A program made the translations under genes and the position numbers. Of a stretch of 47,032 nucleotides of DNA, positions 1 to 8,161 are shown piece by piece (within the stretch, counting starts at the first letter, position 1; each line of letters starts with the position of its first letter). The notes beneath the pieces were generated by a model. The model was not told where the DNA came from, ran no database searches, and saw only the letters and a program-made list of their open reading frames with translations. The DNA comes from an uncultured Angelakisella sp. Its GTDB lineage: Bacteria; Bacillota; Clostridia; Oscillospirales; Ruminococcaceae. The stretch spans positions 1-47,032 of the forward strand of contig CAJUFR010000014.1 of assembly GCA_910585525.1 (NCBI GenBank), given 5' to 3'.

Positions 1-1367
1 TCCCGCTCCACTGTCTCCACGAACTTCATCCGGTTGAAGGGCTTGGTGTAGGCGGCCACCGCCGCCTCGGCCTGGGCCTGGGCGTCCCCCGGCCGCTCCT
101 CCGCCAGCCGGAGCAGCTGCTTCCGCAGCTTTTTGTAAAGAGCGGCGGCCCGTTTGGCGGCGGACAAAGGCACCCCCTCCATCCCGTCCCAGTGGCGGAA
201 GGGATTGCTCAGGTTCTCCGCCAGCCATTCCGGCTTCCGGGGCTTGGTGATCCACAGGTCCAGGCCCTGTCGCTTTCTGTACAGCTGCTTCACCTGCCGG
301 GCGGCGGCAGCCGGCAGGCTGGACATCCACAGCCAGGTCAGGCAGGGCATCTCCTCCGGCTTTGGTACCTCATCCCTGCCGAAGCCGAAAAGGTCCACGG
401 TGGTGAAGTGCTCCAGCCGTGTCAAATCCTTCAGCGCCCCTATATTGCGCAGATACCCCGGCTTGCCCCACAGCCGCAGCGTCAGCAGCCCGGGGTACCA
501 GTCCGCCAGCGCCTGGATATCCAACTGCTCCACCCTGGTGCAGTGGACCGAGGTCAGCCGGGGCAGTTCCGGGTGGCGGGTCACCTCCTGGTGAAAGACG
601 ATCCCCACCCCCTCCCCTTCCCGGGGGGCATGGATGACGCTGGGGGCTTTCTCCTGCTTCAAAAACACCAGGCTGCCGGTATTCTCCCCCAGCCAAAGTT
701 CCTCCAGGCCGTCCGGGTCAACGATCAGCTGCTGGACGCTGGTCCCCCGAAGGTCCAGGGTCCTTTGGCCGTGGTTTTCCAGCCGCAGGGTCATCAGGAA
801 GGGGGTGCTCGCCAGGTACTCCCGCAAGCCCGGGTGCCACTGGACACATTCCAGGGTGGTGAGGCAGGGCAGGACCTGCAATTCCCGGGCGTCCCCAAAG
901 GGGAGGAGTTTGTCCAGCAGCTTGGATTCCCGCTCCCGCACCGTCCGCCCGGCTACCTCCACCCCGCCTTTGCTGGCGGCGGCCTCCTTGAAGGCCCTCC
1001 GGCGGTCCGCCGGGATGCTGTCCCACCACCGCTGCCGGGCGATGATGGAGCCTCCTCCCCATCCGCTGTAGGAACGGGAGTCGTCCTCGCACAGGGGCGG
1101 GATGTTGCCGACGTAACGGTAGTTCCCCGGCACGACAAGGGGCACGTTGCACAGGCTGTAGCCCCGGGACCAGAACAGAAAATCCACCATCAGGGGCCGC
1201 AGGGAGGGGAGTTCCTCCGGGGTCAGGGGCTCATCCCCCACCCAATCCAGGTCCAGTTCCACCACCCCCTTCTCCTTCACCATGGTCACCTGGCTGGCGG
1301 TGTACGCCTTCAGGGTGCGGTTGTAGACACAGAAAACATCCCCTGGGGTCGGGGGCTTTGGGATCAT
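1..1367 (-). CDS. Leucine-rich-repeat-like protein, 3' part outside the window
   Basis: An open frame of about 455 codons reads leftward from an ATG at 1367 to the window edge without a stop, so the C-terminus is missing. An AGGGAG ribosome binding site lies just upstream of the ATG. The N-terminal ~110 residues look like a compact domain (starts MIPKPPTPGDVFCVYN). From about residue 150 to 370 the protein has irregular leucine-rich repeats, for example LVFLKQEK, LPRLTSVHC, LLTLRLWGKPGYL and LTRLEHFTTVDL, followed by a basic, Ala/Arg-rich helical tail. Proteins of this look are often labelled gliding motility protein in databases, but nothing here supports motility, so I give no function. A promoter lies directly upstream and the gene is divergent from the antiporter at 1516. 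Confidence 0.65.
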   Translation of the reverse strand, partial: MIPKPPTPGDVFCVYNRTLKAYTASQVTMVKEKGVVELDLDWVGDEPLTPEELPSLRPLMVDFLFWSRGYSLCNVPLVVPGNYRYVGNIPPLCEDDSRSYSGWGGGSIIARQRWWDSIPADRRRAFKEAAASKGGVEVAGRTVRERESKLLDKLLPFGDARELQVLPCLTTLECVQWHPGLREYLASTPFLMTLRLENHGQRTLDLRGTSVQQLIVDPDGLEELWLGENTGSLVFLKQEKAPSVIHAPREGEGVGIVFHQEVTRHPELPRLTSVHCTRVEQLDIQALADWYPGLLTLRLWGKPGYLRNIGALKDLTRLEHFTTVDLFGFGRDEVPKPEEMPCLTWLWMSSLPAAAARQVKQLYRKRQGLDLWITKPRKPEWLAENLSNPFRHWDGMEGVPLSAAKRAAALYKKLRKQLLRLAEERPGDAQAQAEAAVAAYTKPFNRMKFVETVER

Positions 1368-1401
1368 GGCGGTCACTCCCTTTCAAGTCTTATTCTATTT
1401 G

Positions 1402-1430
1402 ATTATAACATCCCCCGCTCTCTACTTCAA
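1402..1430 (-). promoter_or_regulatory. Sigma-A-type promoter of the LRR-like gene
   Basis: On the - strand TTGAAG (1425-1430) is followed after 17 bp by a perfect TATAAT (1402-1407). It lies about 35 bp upstream of the ATG at 1367, in an AT-rich island. Confidence 0.65.
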
Positions 1431-1515
1431 TACAGGCATAAGACGATCCCTCCCGCCACTATACTTGATGGTGCGGGGGCTTTGCCGCCCCCAACGACAG
1501 GAGGAGGGATGAAGG

Positions 1516-2463
1516 ATGGCAGGAGTGGTGCTGTTGTTCCTGCTGGGATTGGCGCTGATGGTGAAGGGCGGGGACAGCTTTGTGGACGGGGCCCGGTGGA
1601 TCGCCCGGGTCACCGGCATCCCCCCCTTTGTGGTGGCGGCCACGGTGGTGAGCCTGGGCACCACCATGCCGGAGCTGCTGGTCTCGGTGCTGGCGGCGGC
1701 CCAGGGGTCGGGGGCTATGGCGCTGGGCAACGCGGTGGGGTCGGTGTCCTGCAACACCGGGCTGGTGCTGGGCATCTCCCTTCTTTGCATGCCCGGCACG
1801 GTGGAGGTCCGGCCGCTGCGGGAGAAGGGGGCGCTGCTGCTCTTTGCCGTGATCTCCCTGCTGGTCTTTGGCATCGACAGGCGGCTGGTGTGGGGGGAGG
1901 GGGTCTTTCTCCTTCTTCTGCTCCTGCTATTTTTGAAAAACGACCTGGATCACACCCGCCGGGCCGCTTTCCTCCCCGGGGAGGACCAGCCGGAGCGGGG
2001 GGCCCATGCCGCCGCTGTTTACCTGGGCAAATTCCTGCTGGGGGCGGCGGGGCTGGCGGCGGGGGCCCGGCTGCTGGTGGACAACGGCTGCATCCTGGCC
2101 CGGCTGATGGGGGTGCCGGAATCGGTGGTGGCCCTGACCCTGGTGGCGCTGGGCACCAGCCTGCCGGAACTGGTGACCACCCTCACCGCCCTGGCCAAGG
2201 GGGAGGCCTCCCTCTCGGTGGGGAACATCATCGGGGCCAACTTCCTGGACCTAACGGTGGTTCCTGCCGCCAGCGCCTTTGTCGGGGGCGGCATCCTGCC
2301 CATGGAGGCCCCCCGGGCCCAGATCGACCTGTTGGCGGCCCTGGTGCTGCTGGCGCTGACGCTGCTGCCCGCCTGGAAGCGGGCCCGGTTCCGCCGCTGG
2401 CAGGGGGCGGCGCTGCTGGCCTTTTACGGCAGCTACGTGGCGCTGCTGTTCCGCACGGCATAG
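1516..2463 (+). CDS. yrbG: Calcium/sodium antiporter, CaCA family
   Basis: A 315-aa integral membrane protein with about ten hydrophobic segments and an internal duplication. The two alpha-repeat motifs of the Ca2+/cation antiporter family are clear: SLGTTMPELLVS near residues 46-57 and ALGTSLPELVTT near 211-222, each followed by a GN..G motif (GNAVGSVSCNTG near 71-82; GNIIGANFLDL near 236-246). Such proteins exchange Ca2+ for Na+ or H+ across the membrane; the ion pair here is inferred from the family. The ATG at 1516 has GGAGGAGGG 7 bp upstream; an ATG at 1509 overlaps that site and is out of frame. A short GC hairpin (1475-1492) lies in the leader. The gene stands alone between a divergent and a convergent neighbour and ends in a terminator. 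Confidence 0.92.
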   Translation: MAGVVLLFLLGLALMVKGGDSFVDGARWIARVTGIPPFVVAATVVSLGTTMPELLVSVLAAAQGSGAMALGNAVGSVSCNTGLVLGISLLCMPGTVEVRPLREKGALLLFAVISLLVFGIDRRLVWGEGVFLLLLLLLFLKNDLDHTRRAAFLPGEDQPERGAHAAAVYLGKFLLGAAGLAAGARLLVDNGCILARLMGVPESVVALTLVALGTSLPELVTTLTALAKGEASLSVGNIIGANFLDLTVVPAASAFVGGGILPMEAPRAQIDLLAALVLLALTLLPAWKRARFRRWQGAALLAFYGSYVALLFRTA

Positions 2464-2500
2464 GAAAGCCCCCCTCTCCCGCAGGAGAAGGGGGCCTTTT
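2464..2500. terminator. Terminator between convergent yrbG and stomatin genes
   Basis: Stem GCCCCCCTCTCC / GGAGAAGGGGGC (one mismatch) with loop CGCA, followed by TTTT on the + strand. It fills the 38-bp gap between two convergent stop codons and could serve both directions. Confidence 0.7.
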
Positions 2501-2501
2501 G

Positions 2502-3425
2502 TCACTTATCCGCCATCAGTTCCTTGAGGGAGGCGGCCAGGCCGGCCATCCCCTGGATGTTGCTGGGGACGATGATCTTGGTGGCCTTGCCGTCCGCCGC
2601 CTTGGCGAAGGCTTCGTAGGCCTTGAGGGTGAGGACGGCATCGGTGGGGCTGGCCTCGTTGAGCAGCCGCAGGGCGTCGGCGGTGGCCCGGTTGATCATC
2701 TCGATGGCCTCGGCTTCACCCTGGGCCTCCCTGATCTTCTGCTCCTTGACGGCCTCCGCCCGAAGGATGGCGGCCTGCTTCTCCGCCTCGGCGGTGAGTA
2801 TCTGGGATTCCTTGTTCCCTTCCGCCATCAGCACCTTGCTGCGCTTTTCGCCCTCCGCCTTGAGGATGGATTCGCGGCGTTCCCGCTCCGCCTTCATCTG
2901 CTTCTCCATGGCGTCCTGGATCTCCCGGGGCGGGACGATGTTCTTCAGTTCCACCCGGTTGACCTTGATGCCCCACTTGTCGGTGGCCTGGTCCAGGCTG
3001 GCGGTGATCTTGGTGTTGATGACATCACGGGAGGTGAGGGTGTGGTCCAGTTCCATGTCGCCGATGATGTTACGCAGGGTGGTGGCGGTAAGGCTCTCGA
3101 TGGCCAGGATGGGCCGGTCCACGCCGTAGGTGTACAGCTTGGCGTCGGTGACCTGGTAGAAGACGATGGTGTCGATCTGCATGGTGACGTTATCCTTGGT
3201 GATCACCGGCTGGGGGGCGAAGTCCATCACCTGCTCCTTGAGGGATATCTTCTTGGCGATGCGGTCCAGGATGGGGACTTTAAAGTGGAGCCCCTTCTCC
3301 CAGGTGGCGTAGTAGGCGCCCAGCCGCTCGATGACGAACACCGTGGCCTGGGGCACGATGCGCACGTTGGAGACCAACAGCGCGACGATGATGATGCCGA
3401 ACAGGATTGCAATGATCGGTCCCAT
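2502..3425 (-). CDS. SPFH/stomatin-family membrane protein (QmcA-like)
   Basis: A 307-aa protein with one N-terminal membrane segment (about residues 4-22), an SPFH/band 7 domain (about 25-185), a long charged coiled coil rich in Ala, Glu and Lys (about 185-260) and a short C-terminal region. Motifs such as YGVDRP, TLRNIIGDMELD and WGIKVNRVELKNI are typical of bacterial stomatins, which form oligomers in membrane microdomains. The start at 3425 is chosen because AAGGAGG lies just upstream and the hydrophobic helix begins at once; the frame is open 21 codons further upstream but without such support. It is 13 bp downstream of the nfeD-like gene, the standard partner of stomatins, so the two are an operon. 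Confidence 0.92.
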   Translation of the reverse strand: MGPIIAILFGIIIVALLVSNVRIVPQATVFVIERLGAYYATWEKGLHFKVPILDRIAKKISLKEQVMDFAPQPVITKDNVTMQIDTIVFYQVTDAKLYTYGVDRPILAIESLTATTLRNIIGDMELDHTLTSRDVINTKITASLDQATDKWGIKVNRVELKNIVPPREIQDAMEKQMKAERERRESILKAEGEKRSKVLMAEGNKESQILTAEAEKQAAILRAEAVKEQKIREAQGEAEAIEMINRATADALRLLNEASPTDAVLTLKAYEAFAKAADGKATKIIVPSNIQGMAGLAASLKELMADK

Positions 3426-3438
3426 AAATAGATCCTCC

Positions 3439-3933
3439 TTACTTAGACAGGCCCTGGGCCTGTGTTGTTCCGGTGGCCGCCGCCTCACGGGGGCGGACCA
3501 TCAGCTTGACACCCTGGATGGATTCCACCACAACGGTGGCCCCCACCCGGATGGGCTGGCCGTCACAGGAGCGGGCGGTCCAGTCCAATCCGCCCACCCG
3601 CACCCGGCCGGTCTGGGCCAGGTCATCAATATCCTCCAGCACCGAACCGGCCATGCCGATGAAGCTGTCGGCGTTGGTGGGCACCTTCTTGAACTGGATG
3701 ACCCGCTGGACCATGGGCCGGGTCAGGGCCAGGGCCGCCGCCGACACCACAAAAAAGACCCCCAGCTGCGCCGTGCCACCGGCCCCCCAGATGGCGGCCA
3801 CCGTTGCGGCCACCGCCCCCAGGCAGAACCAGATGCTCACCAGCTGGACGGTGGCAAGTTCCACCGCCAATAGCGCCACCGCCGCCAAAAACCATAGCAG
3901 CGCCGCCCAATTTTCCGCGATAAACTCCGCCAT
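3439..3933 (-). CDS. NfeD-like membrane protein
   Basis: A 164-aa protein with an acidic N-terminal stretch, three or four hydrophobic segments (about residues 10-75) and a C-terminal soluble OB-fold-like domain (about 85-150) containing SFIGMAGSVLEDI, GRVRVGGLDWTARS and GATVVVESIQGVKLMVRP, the usual NfeD C-terminal pattern. NfeD proteins pair with stomatins and are thought to help arrange membrane microdomains. The start at 3933 has GGAGGG upstream; the open frame extends 27 codons further but that stretch contains the promoter. This is the short, protease-less NfeD form. First gene of the two-gene nfeD-stomatin operon. Confidence 0.85.
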   Translation of the reverse strand: MAEFIAENWAALLWFLAAVALLAVELATVQLVSIWFCLGAVAATVAAIWGAGGTAQLGVFFVVSAAALALTRPMVQRVIQFKKVPTNADSFIGMAGSVLEDIDDLAQTGRVRVGGLDWTARSCDGQPIRVGATVVVESIQGVKLMVRPREAAATGTTQAQGLSK

Positions 3934-3985
3934 TCTGTTCCCTCCTTTGGACCATTTCCCGAAAAAACAAATTCCTTCCTTCTCC

Positions 3986-4014
3986 ATTATATCCTTTTGC
4001 GGAGGGAATTGCAA
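3986..4014 (-). promoter_or_regulatory. Sigma-A-type promoter of the nfeD-stomatin operon
   Basis: On the - strand TTGCAA (4009-4014), 17-bp spacer, perfect TATAAT (3986-3991), about 50 bp upstream of the nfeD ATG. It separates this pair from the U32 gene upstream. Confidence 0.7.
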
Positions 4015-4041
4015 CTGAAAGCTACTGGGAGTAAGACGGGG

Positions 4042-5280
4042 TCACCCGCCATGGTCCTGCCCCCTTCCGGGCCCGGACCGCAGGATGGTCCCCGGGGGCA
4101 GCGCCTCCGGCCAGGGGAGGGAGAAGGCCATGGTGGCGTGGGGGGTGGCCTGGATGGGCTGCCCTTCCCCATCCTGGAGGTCTTTTGCCGGTATCTCCAC
4201 CGGGGGCCTGCCGGGGAGAAGGGCCTCCAGGGTGTCCCCCGCCTGGACCTTGTTCCGCTGGGAGCAGAGGAGACGGCCGTTCTCCCAGCCCTCCACCACC
4301 CCGGCGGCCTCCCAGGCCCGGATGTAGCCGCCGGGGACCTGCTGGCCCTCCTCCGGGCGTCCGAACAAAAAGCCGGTGCAGTAGGGCCGGTGGCTCAGTT
4401 TATTGGGCTCCTCCAGCAGCCATTGGGGCGGGTCGTAGGTGTCGTTTTTCAGCAGGTCGGCGGCGCAGCGGTAGGCGTTGGACGCCACCGCCACATAGTA
4501 GGCGGACTTTGCCCGGCCCTCGATTTTGAAGCTGTCCACCCCGGCGTCCCGCAGCTTGTCCAGGTGGGGCAGCAGGCAGAGGTCCTTGGCGTTGAGGATA
4601 TAGGTGCCGTCCTCCTCCTGGCTGACAGGGAAATACTGCCCCGGGCGGGTCTCCTCCACCAGGTGGTACCGCCAGCGGCAGGGCTGGGCGCACTCCCCCC
4701 GGTTGCCGTCCCGGCCGGTGAAGTAGTTGGACAGCAGGCACCGGCCGGAGAAGCTGACGCACATGGCCCCCTGGACGAAGTATTCCAGTTCCAGTTCCGG
4801 CGGGGTGTTCCGGCGGATGCCCCGGATATCCTCCAGGGACAGTTCCCGGGCCAGCACCACCCGCTTTGCCCCCAGGGCGTGGAGTTCCCGGGCGGTGAGG
4901 TAGTTGGTCACCCCCGCCTGGGTGGAGATATGCAGTTCCACCTCCGGCACCTCCCGGCGGGCCAGAAGGAACACCCCCATATCCGCCACGATAAAGGCGT
5001 CCACCCCGCAGTCCCGAAGCTGGCGGAGGTAGCCGGGCAGTTCCGCCACCTCGTCGTTATTCAGCAGGGTGTTGACGGCGCAGTAGACCCTGGCCCCCTT
5101 TTCATGGGCCTTTTTGCAGCCCTGCTCCAACTCCTCCAGGGTGAAGTTTTTTGGGGCGGAGCGCATGGAGTGCAGCTTCCCCCCTAAGTAAACAGCGTCG
5201 GCCCCGTACCGCAGGGCGGTCTCCAGCCGCTCCATATCCCCCGCCGGGGCCAGCACCTCCGGGATGCCGTTTTTGGTCAT
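4042..5280 (-). CDS. U32-family peptidase-like protein (TrhP/RlhA type)
   Basis: A 412-aa protein beginning with PEVLAPAGDMERLETALRYG, the characteristic opening of U32 proteins, and carrying the U32 signature EYFVQGAMCVSFSGRCLLS near residues 190-208, plus the GECAQPCRWRY cysteine motif and KDLCLLPHL. Although named peptidases or collagenases, several family members are now known to be required for tRNA or rRNA hydroxylation; which role applies here cannot be read from the sequence. The C-terminus ends in a beta-rich domain (about 330-400) and a short Gly/Arg-rich tail. The ATG at 5280 is preceded by GGAGGG. It lies 27 bp downstream of the thymidylate-kinase-like gene, so it probably belongs to the same transcript. 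Confidence 0.9.
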   Translation of the reverse strand: MTKNGIPEVLAPAGDMERLETALRYGADAVYLGGKLHSMRSAPKNFTLEELEQGCKKAHEKGARVYCAVNTLLNNDEVAELPGYLRQLRDCGVDAFIVADMGVFLLARREVPEVELHISTQAGVTNYLTARELHALGAKRVVLARELSLEDIRGIRRNTPPELELEYFVQGAMCVSFSGRCLLSNYFTGRDGNRGECAQPCRWRYHLVEETRPGQYFPVSQEEDGTYILNAKDLCLLPHLDKLRDAGVDSFKIEGRAKSAYYVAVASNAYRCAADLLKNDTYDPPQWLLEEPNKLSHRPYCTGFLFGRPEEGQQVPGGYIRAWEAAGVVEGWENGRLLCSQRNKVQAGDTLEALLPGRPPVEIPAKDLQDGEGQPIQATPHATMAFSLPWPEALPPGTILRSGPGRGQDHGG

Positions 5281-5307
5281 GGTCTATCCCTCCAGGTATT
5301 TGTTTGG

Positions 5308-5997
5308 TCATTGGCCGGCGGTCCGCTCCGCCAGCACCGGGGCCACCGCCTGCCACACCTTTTCCGCCACCTCCCCCGGGGGGAAGGGGTCCTTTCCGTC
5401 GCAGCAGCGGATGACGGTCCAGCCCAGCTTTTCCGCCCCGTAGAGGGCGGCTTCACGGCATTTTATCAGGTAGGTAAGATCGGCCTCGTGGAGGTCCTTC
5501 TTGCTCTCGTCCCCGTGGTAGCGGCAGGACAGCAGCTGCCGGGAGGTCTCCGGGGCCATGTCCAGGTAGACCACTAGGCCGGGCCGGGGGATGCCTACCC
5601 GGATGTATTCCGTCTCCTCCAGCCAGGCGAGGTAGCCATCCCACTGGTCCCGGGGGAGTTTGGACATCTGGTGGGCGACGTTGGAGGTGGCGTACCGGTC
5701 GGCCACAATGAGAAAGCCCTTCCGATAGTCCTCCCCCCAGTGGCGCAGATAGCTGGCGTACCGGTCCACCGTGTAGAACAGCGACGCCCCGTAGGGGCTG
5801 ATATCATCAAGACCCCCCAGCTCTCCCCCCAGGTACAGCTTTACCAGCGCCGAACTGGGGTCGTTGTAGTCCGGGAAGGAGACCCGGCGGAAACTTTTCC
5901 CCCACTCCTCCCCCAACCTGTTGCAGAGCAGGCCGGTCTGGGTGGCCTTGCCGCTGCCGTCCAGCCCCTCGATGACGATGAGCCTTCCCTTATCCAT
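5308..5997 (-). CDS. tmk: Thymidylate kinase-like P-loop nucleotide kinase
   Basis: A 229-aa P-loop kinase. It starts LIVIEGLDGSGKATQTGLL, matching the thymidylate kinase P-loop (residues 11-18) except that the usual Thr/Ser after GSGK is Ala. Other family features are the RRVSFPDYND segment, the DRYATSN motif (DR[YH] of TMP kinases) and VVYLDMAPE. The predicted reaction is dTMP + ATP to dTDP + ADP. It is slightly longer than typical Tmk (about 205-215 aa) and has Clostridia-style insertions, so it may be a divergent deoxynucleotide kinase. Its start overlaps the end of thyX by 8 bp, which pairs the enzyme making dTMP with the one that phosphorylates it. Confidence 0.82.
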   Translation of the reverse strand: MDKGRLIVIEGLDGSGKATQTGLLCNRLGEEWGKSFRRVSFPDYNDPSSALVKLYLGGELGGLDDISPYGASLFYTVDRYASYLRHWGEDYRKGFLIVADRYATSNVAHQMSKLPRDQWDGYLAWLEETEYIRVGIPRPGLVVYLDMAPETSRQLLSCRYHGDESKKDLHEADLTYLIKCREAALYGAEKLGWTVIRCCDGKDPFPPGEVAEKVWQAVAPVLAERTAGQ

Positions 5998-6766
5998 GGC
6001 ATTTCTCCCTCATGGCCCGGTACTCCGCCCGGACCTCCTCGGCCCGGCCGCAGGTCATCTTCCCCTCGGGGCAGGGGCCGGAGACGCAGGGGGGGCCGCT
6101 GCGGGCAAAGAGGGCGGGGGCCACCGGCAGCACCAGTTCCAGCATCTGCTTGGCCAACTCCCGTATCTCCCACTGGGCCCGGGAGCAGCAGCGGTGGCGG
6201 AAGAAGTTTTGCAGGGAGCGGGCGTTCATCGTCACCATCATCTTGGTGTCGCAGGCGTTGGGGAGGACGAACCGGGCGTCCTCGATGGCGGTCTTTTCGG
6301 CGGCCCGGGCGGCGGCCTTTTCCTCCATCCCGCCGGCGAGGTACTCCTCCTTGCGCTTCCGGGTCAAAATGGCGGCGATGCGCTCATAAGATGCCTGGGC
6401 CGCGTCCATGGCCCGGAGGAACTCCGCCTTGGCCTCCGGCTCCGCCTCGATCTGGGGGGGGAGGACGTACTCAAAGCTGGCCTCCTTCACATACCGCTGG
6501 CTCTGGACGCTGTAGGAGGCGATGCGGTGGCGGGTGATCTGGGCAAGGAGGGACCGGCTCACCCCCTCGATGCCGAAGGTGAAGGAGGCGTGCTCGATGG
6601 GGCTCTCGTGGCCCAGGTCCCCCAGCATCGTCAGGAAGGACCGGGTCTTTTCCGGGGTGAGACCGTCCATGACGGTATCGATGCCCGCCGGGCTGTAGCA
6701 CAGTTTGGCGGCGGCGGCCACCGTCTTTTCCGGCTCCGGGGTGTGGGCGATAAGGGTGACTTTCAT
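5990..6766 (-). CDS. thyX: FAD-dependent thymidylate synthase ThyX
   Basis: A 258-aa protein with the ThyX motif RHRxxSxxxxSxR at residues 79-91 (RHRIASYSVQSQR). HESPIEHASFTF near residues 53-64 is also typical and helps bind FAD and dUMP. ThyX methylates dUMP to dTMP using methylenetetrahydrofolate and reduced FAD, replacing ThyA. A near-C-terminal cysteine cluster (SGPPCVSGPCPEG) is additional to the core. It is translationally coupled to the downstream thymidylate-kinase-like gene (8-bp overlap) and sits 10 bp downstream of the 91-aa gene in a long leftward operon. Confidence 0.95.
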   Translation of the reverse strand: MKVTLIAHTPEPEKTVAAAAKLCYSPAGIDTVMDGLTPEKTRSFLTMLGDLGHESPIEHASFTFGIEGVSRSLLAQITRHRIASYSVQSQRYVKEASFEYVLPPQIEAEPEAKAEFLRAMDAAQASYERIAAILTRKRKEEYLAGGMEEKAAARAAEKTAIEDARFVLPNACDTKMMVTMNARSLQNFFRHRCCSRAQWEIRELAKQMLELVLPVAPALFARSGPPCVSGPCPEGKMTCGRAEEVRAEYRAMREKCHG

Positions 6767-6776
6767 ATCTGTCCTC

Positions 6777-7052
6777 CTAAAAAATCGTTTCTATCCTGGC
6801 ATCCTTCCATGCGGTAAGAAAGGGGGTACCGGATATAGCAGCGTTTTCCAGCAGTTCCTCCACGCTGTCAAAGCTCTGCTCCGTTTGGTTGTCCCAGAGG
6901 GAAACAAATCTTTCCGCCCTGCTCCGGGAGAGGAACCAGCCCTTCCCCTCCACCGTGAACTCCACCTCCCGCCCCCGCTGGACCAGCCAGATGAGGGCGG
7001 CCAGGGACTTGGTCCGGTCCAGTTCCTCCGCGATGCGGTCGTGCAGGTCCAT
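6777..7052 (-). CDS. Small hypothetical protein, 91 aa
   Basis: A 91-aa protein that I do not recognise. The N-terminal half is helical and charged (DRIAEELDRTKSLAALIWLV); the middle reads like a short beta sheet (REVEFTVEGKGWFLSRS) and the end is mixed. There is no membrane segment and no Cys. A GGGAGG ribosome binding site precedes the ATG at 7052. It is placed between a GNAT acetyltransferase (27 bp upstream) and thyX (10 bp downstream) with the same codon style as its neighbours, so it is very likely a real gene of the operon. Confidence 0.7.
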   Translation of the reverse strand: MDLHDRIAEELDRTKSLAALIWLVQRGREVEFTVEGKGWFLSRSRAERFVSLWDNQTEQSFDSVEELLENAAISGTPFLTAWKDARIETIF

Positions 7053-7079
7053 TTTTCCTCCCTTTCTTCGGTGCTGTCT

Positions 7080-7580
7080 TTATAAATACAGGTTCATCAG
7101 GTCGCAATCAGCGTATACCCCGTCCACCTTCAGGAAGCCTGGGTAATGCCCGATCTTCACAAAGCCGAACTTCTCGTACAGCCGGATGGCCCGGGCGTTG
7201 TCGCTGCGCACCTGCAATTCGATGATCTCGATGCCCTGTTCCCGGGCGTGGGCGATGAGCCGCTCCATGATGGCGGTGCCCACCCCCCGGCCCCAGGCCG
7301 CTTTCCGCACCGTGATGCCAAGGCCGGCCCGGTGGGACAGCCGCCGGGAAAAGGCTTCGATGTGGCCGTCCCCGATGATGCTGCCCCCCTCCTTGGCAAG
7401 GACCATCAGATCCCGGGGGTTTTCGCTGTTCTTGCGGATGAAACCGGCCTCTTCCTCTACGGTGACGGGGATCCCCTCCGCCCCGAAAGTGAGATTGTCG
7501 CTCTCCCCGCCAACAACCCGCAGGTATTCGATAAGGGCAGCGGCATCCTCGGGCCTGGCTTTTTCAATCGAAAAACTCAT
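7080..7580 (-). CDS. GNAT-family N-acetyltransferase
   Basis: A 166-aa GNAT protein. The acetyl-CoA binding motif A is visible as LGITVRKAAWGRGVGTAIMERLIAH (R/Q-x-x-G-x-G/A as RGVG, near residue 98), followed by motif B NARAIRLYEKFGFVKIGHYPGF. The overall pattern (GESDNLTFG, GFIRKNSE) resembles acetyltransferases of the RimI/SpeG-like group, but the substrate cannot be told. Its start overlaps the end of the next upstream GNAT gene by 4 bp, so the two are translationally coupled. Confidence 0.88.
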   Translation of the reverse strand: MSFSIEKARPEDAAALIEYLRVVGGESDNLTFGAEGIPVTVEEEAGFIRKNSENPRDLMVLAKEGGSIIGDGHIEAFSRRLSHRAGLGITVRKAAWGRGVGTAIMERLIAHAREQGIEIIELQVRSDNARAIRLYEKFGFVKIGHYPGFLKVDGVYADCDLMNLYL

Positions 7581-8161
7581 GGCATTTCCTCCTCATACCG
7601 CATGTAGACCTTTGCCCCAAATCCTTTCTGTTTTGGATGCTTTTCCGGGACCCGTTTGAATTCCTGGAACCCCAGGCGGGTGTAACACCGGATGGCGGCG
7701 GTATTGATGTCGGTGACATCCAGCACAAAATCCCGGTAGCCGCTGAGGGCCATGCTCTCCCGCACCAGCCGGGAGGCCACGCCCTTTCCCCGCCAGGCCT
7801 GCCGGACCGTCACGAACTCCAGGTACCCGGTGGAGGGGGGATAGTCCAAAGGGACCTCAAACTCTTCCCGCAGCACCAGTGTGCCGATGATCCCCTTGAG
7901 CAGGCCCAGGTGCTTCCTCATGGCCCCCCGGTCCACCCGCGCCGCCCTGCCGTGGCGATCCGAGACCGCCAGGGTCCCCACCACCGTCCCGCCAGCCTCG
8001 GCGATGTAAAACTTCCCCGGCTCCAGTCCCGGGGCGATGGCGGCGGCGACCCGCTCCTTGTCCCGGCAGAGGACCGAAAAGTCTTTTTCAAACCCTTCCG
8101 CGATGCACCGGGCGATCTCCTGCCGGTGGTCCTCCCCCGCTTTTCTGACGCTTATCTCCAT
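7577..8161 (-). CDS. GNAT-family N-acetyltransferase
   Basis: A 194-aa GNAT protein, distinct in sequence from its downstream neighbour. Motif A appears as LEFVTVRQAWRGKGVASRLV (RGKGV near residue 127) and motif B as INTAAIRCYTRLGFQEFKR. A middle insertion of about 40 residues (RVDRGAMRKHLGLLKGIIGTLVLREEF) is longer than in minimal GNATs. The substrate is unknown. It starts directly after the sugar O-acetyltransferase stop codon and overlaps the following GNAT gene by 4 bp, indicating tight translational coupling. Confidence 0.88.
   Translation of the reverse strand: MEISVRKAGEDHRQEIARCIAEGFEKDFSVLCRDKERVAAAIAPGLEPGKFYIAEAGGTVVGTLAVSDRHGRAARVDRGAMRKHLGLLKGIIGTLVLREEFEVPLDYPPSTGYLEFVTVRQAWRGKGVASRLVRESMALSGYRDFVLDVTDINTAAIRCYTRLGFQEFKRVPEKHPKQKGFGAKVYMRYEEEMP

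Noticed and set aside
1441..1515. A promoter for yrbG from TATACT near 1460
   Set aside because: No acceptable -35 hexamer lies 16-18 bp upstream.
192..3431. A very long open frame on the + strand opposite the LRR-like gene and through the antiporter and stomatin genes
   Set aside because: It is the GC-rich antisense or out-of-frame shadow of real genes: Pro/Gly/Arg-rich, no recognisable motif, and it runs through several well-identified genes.
7080..8161. The two GNAT genes as a toxin-antitoxin (TacT-like) pair
   Set aside because: Both are acetyltransferases and there is no small DNA-binding antitoxin partner.
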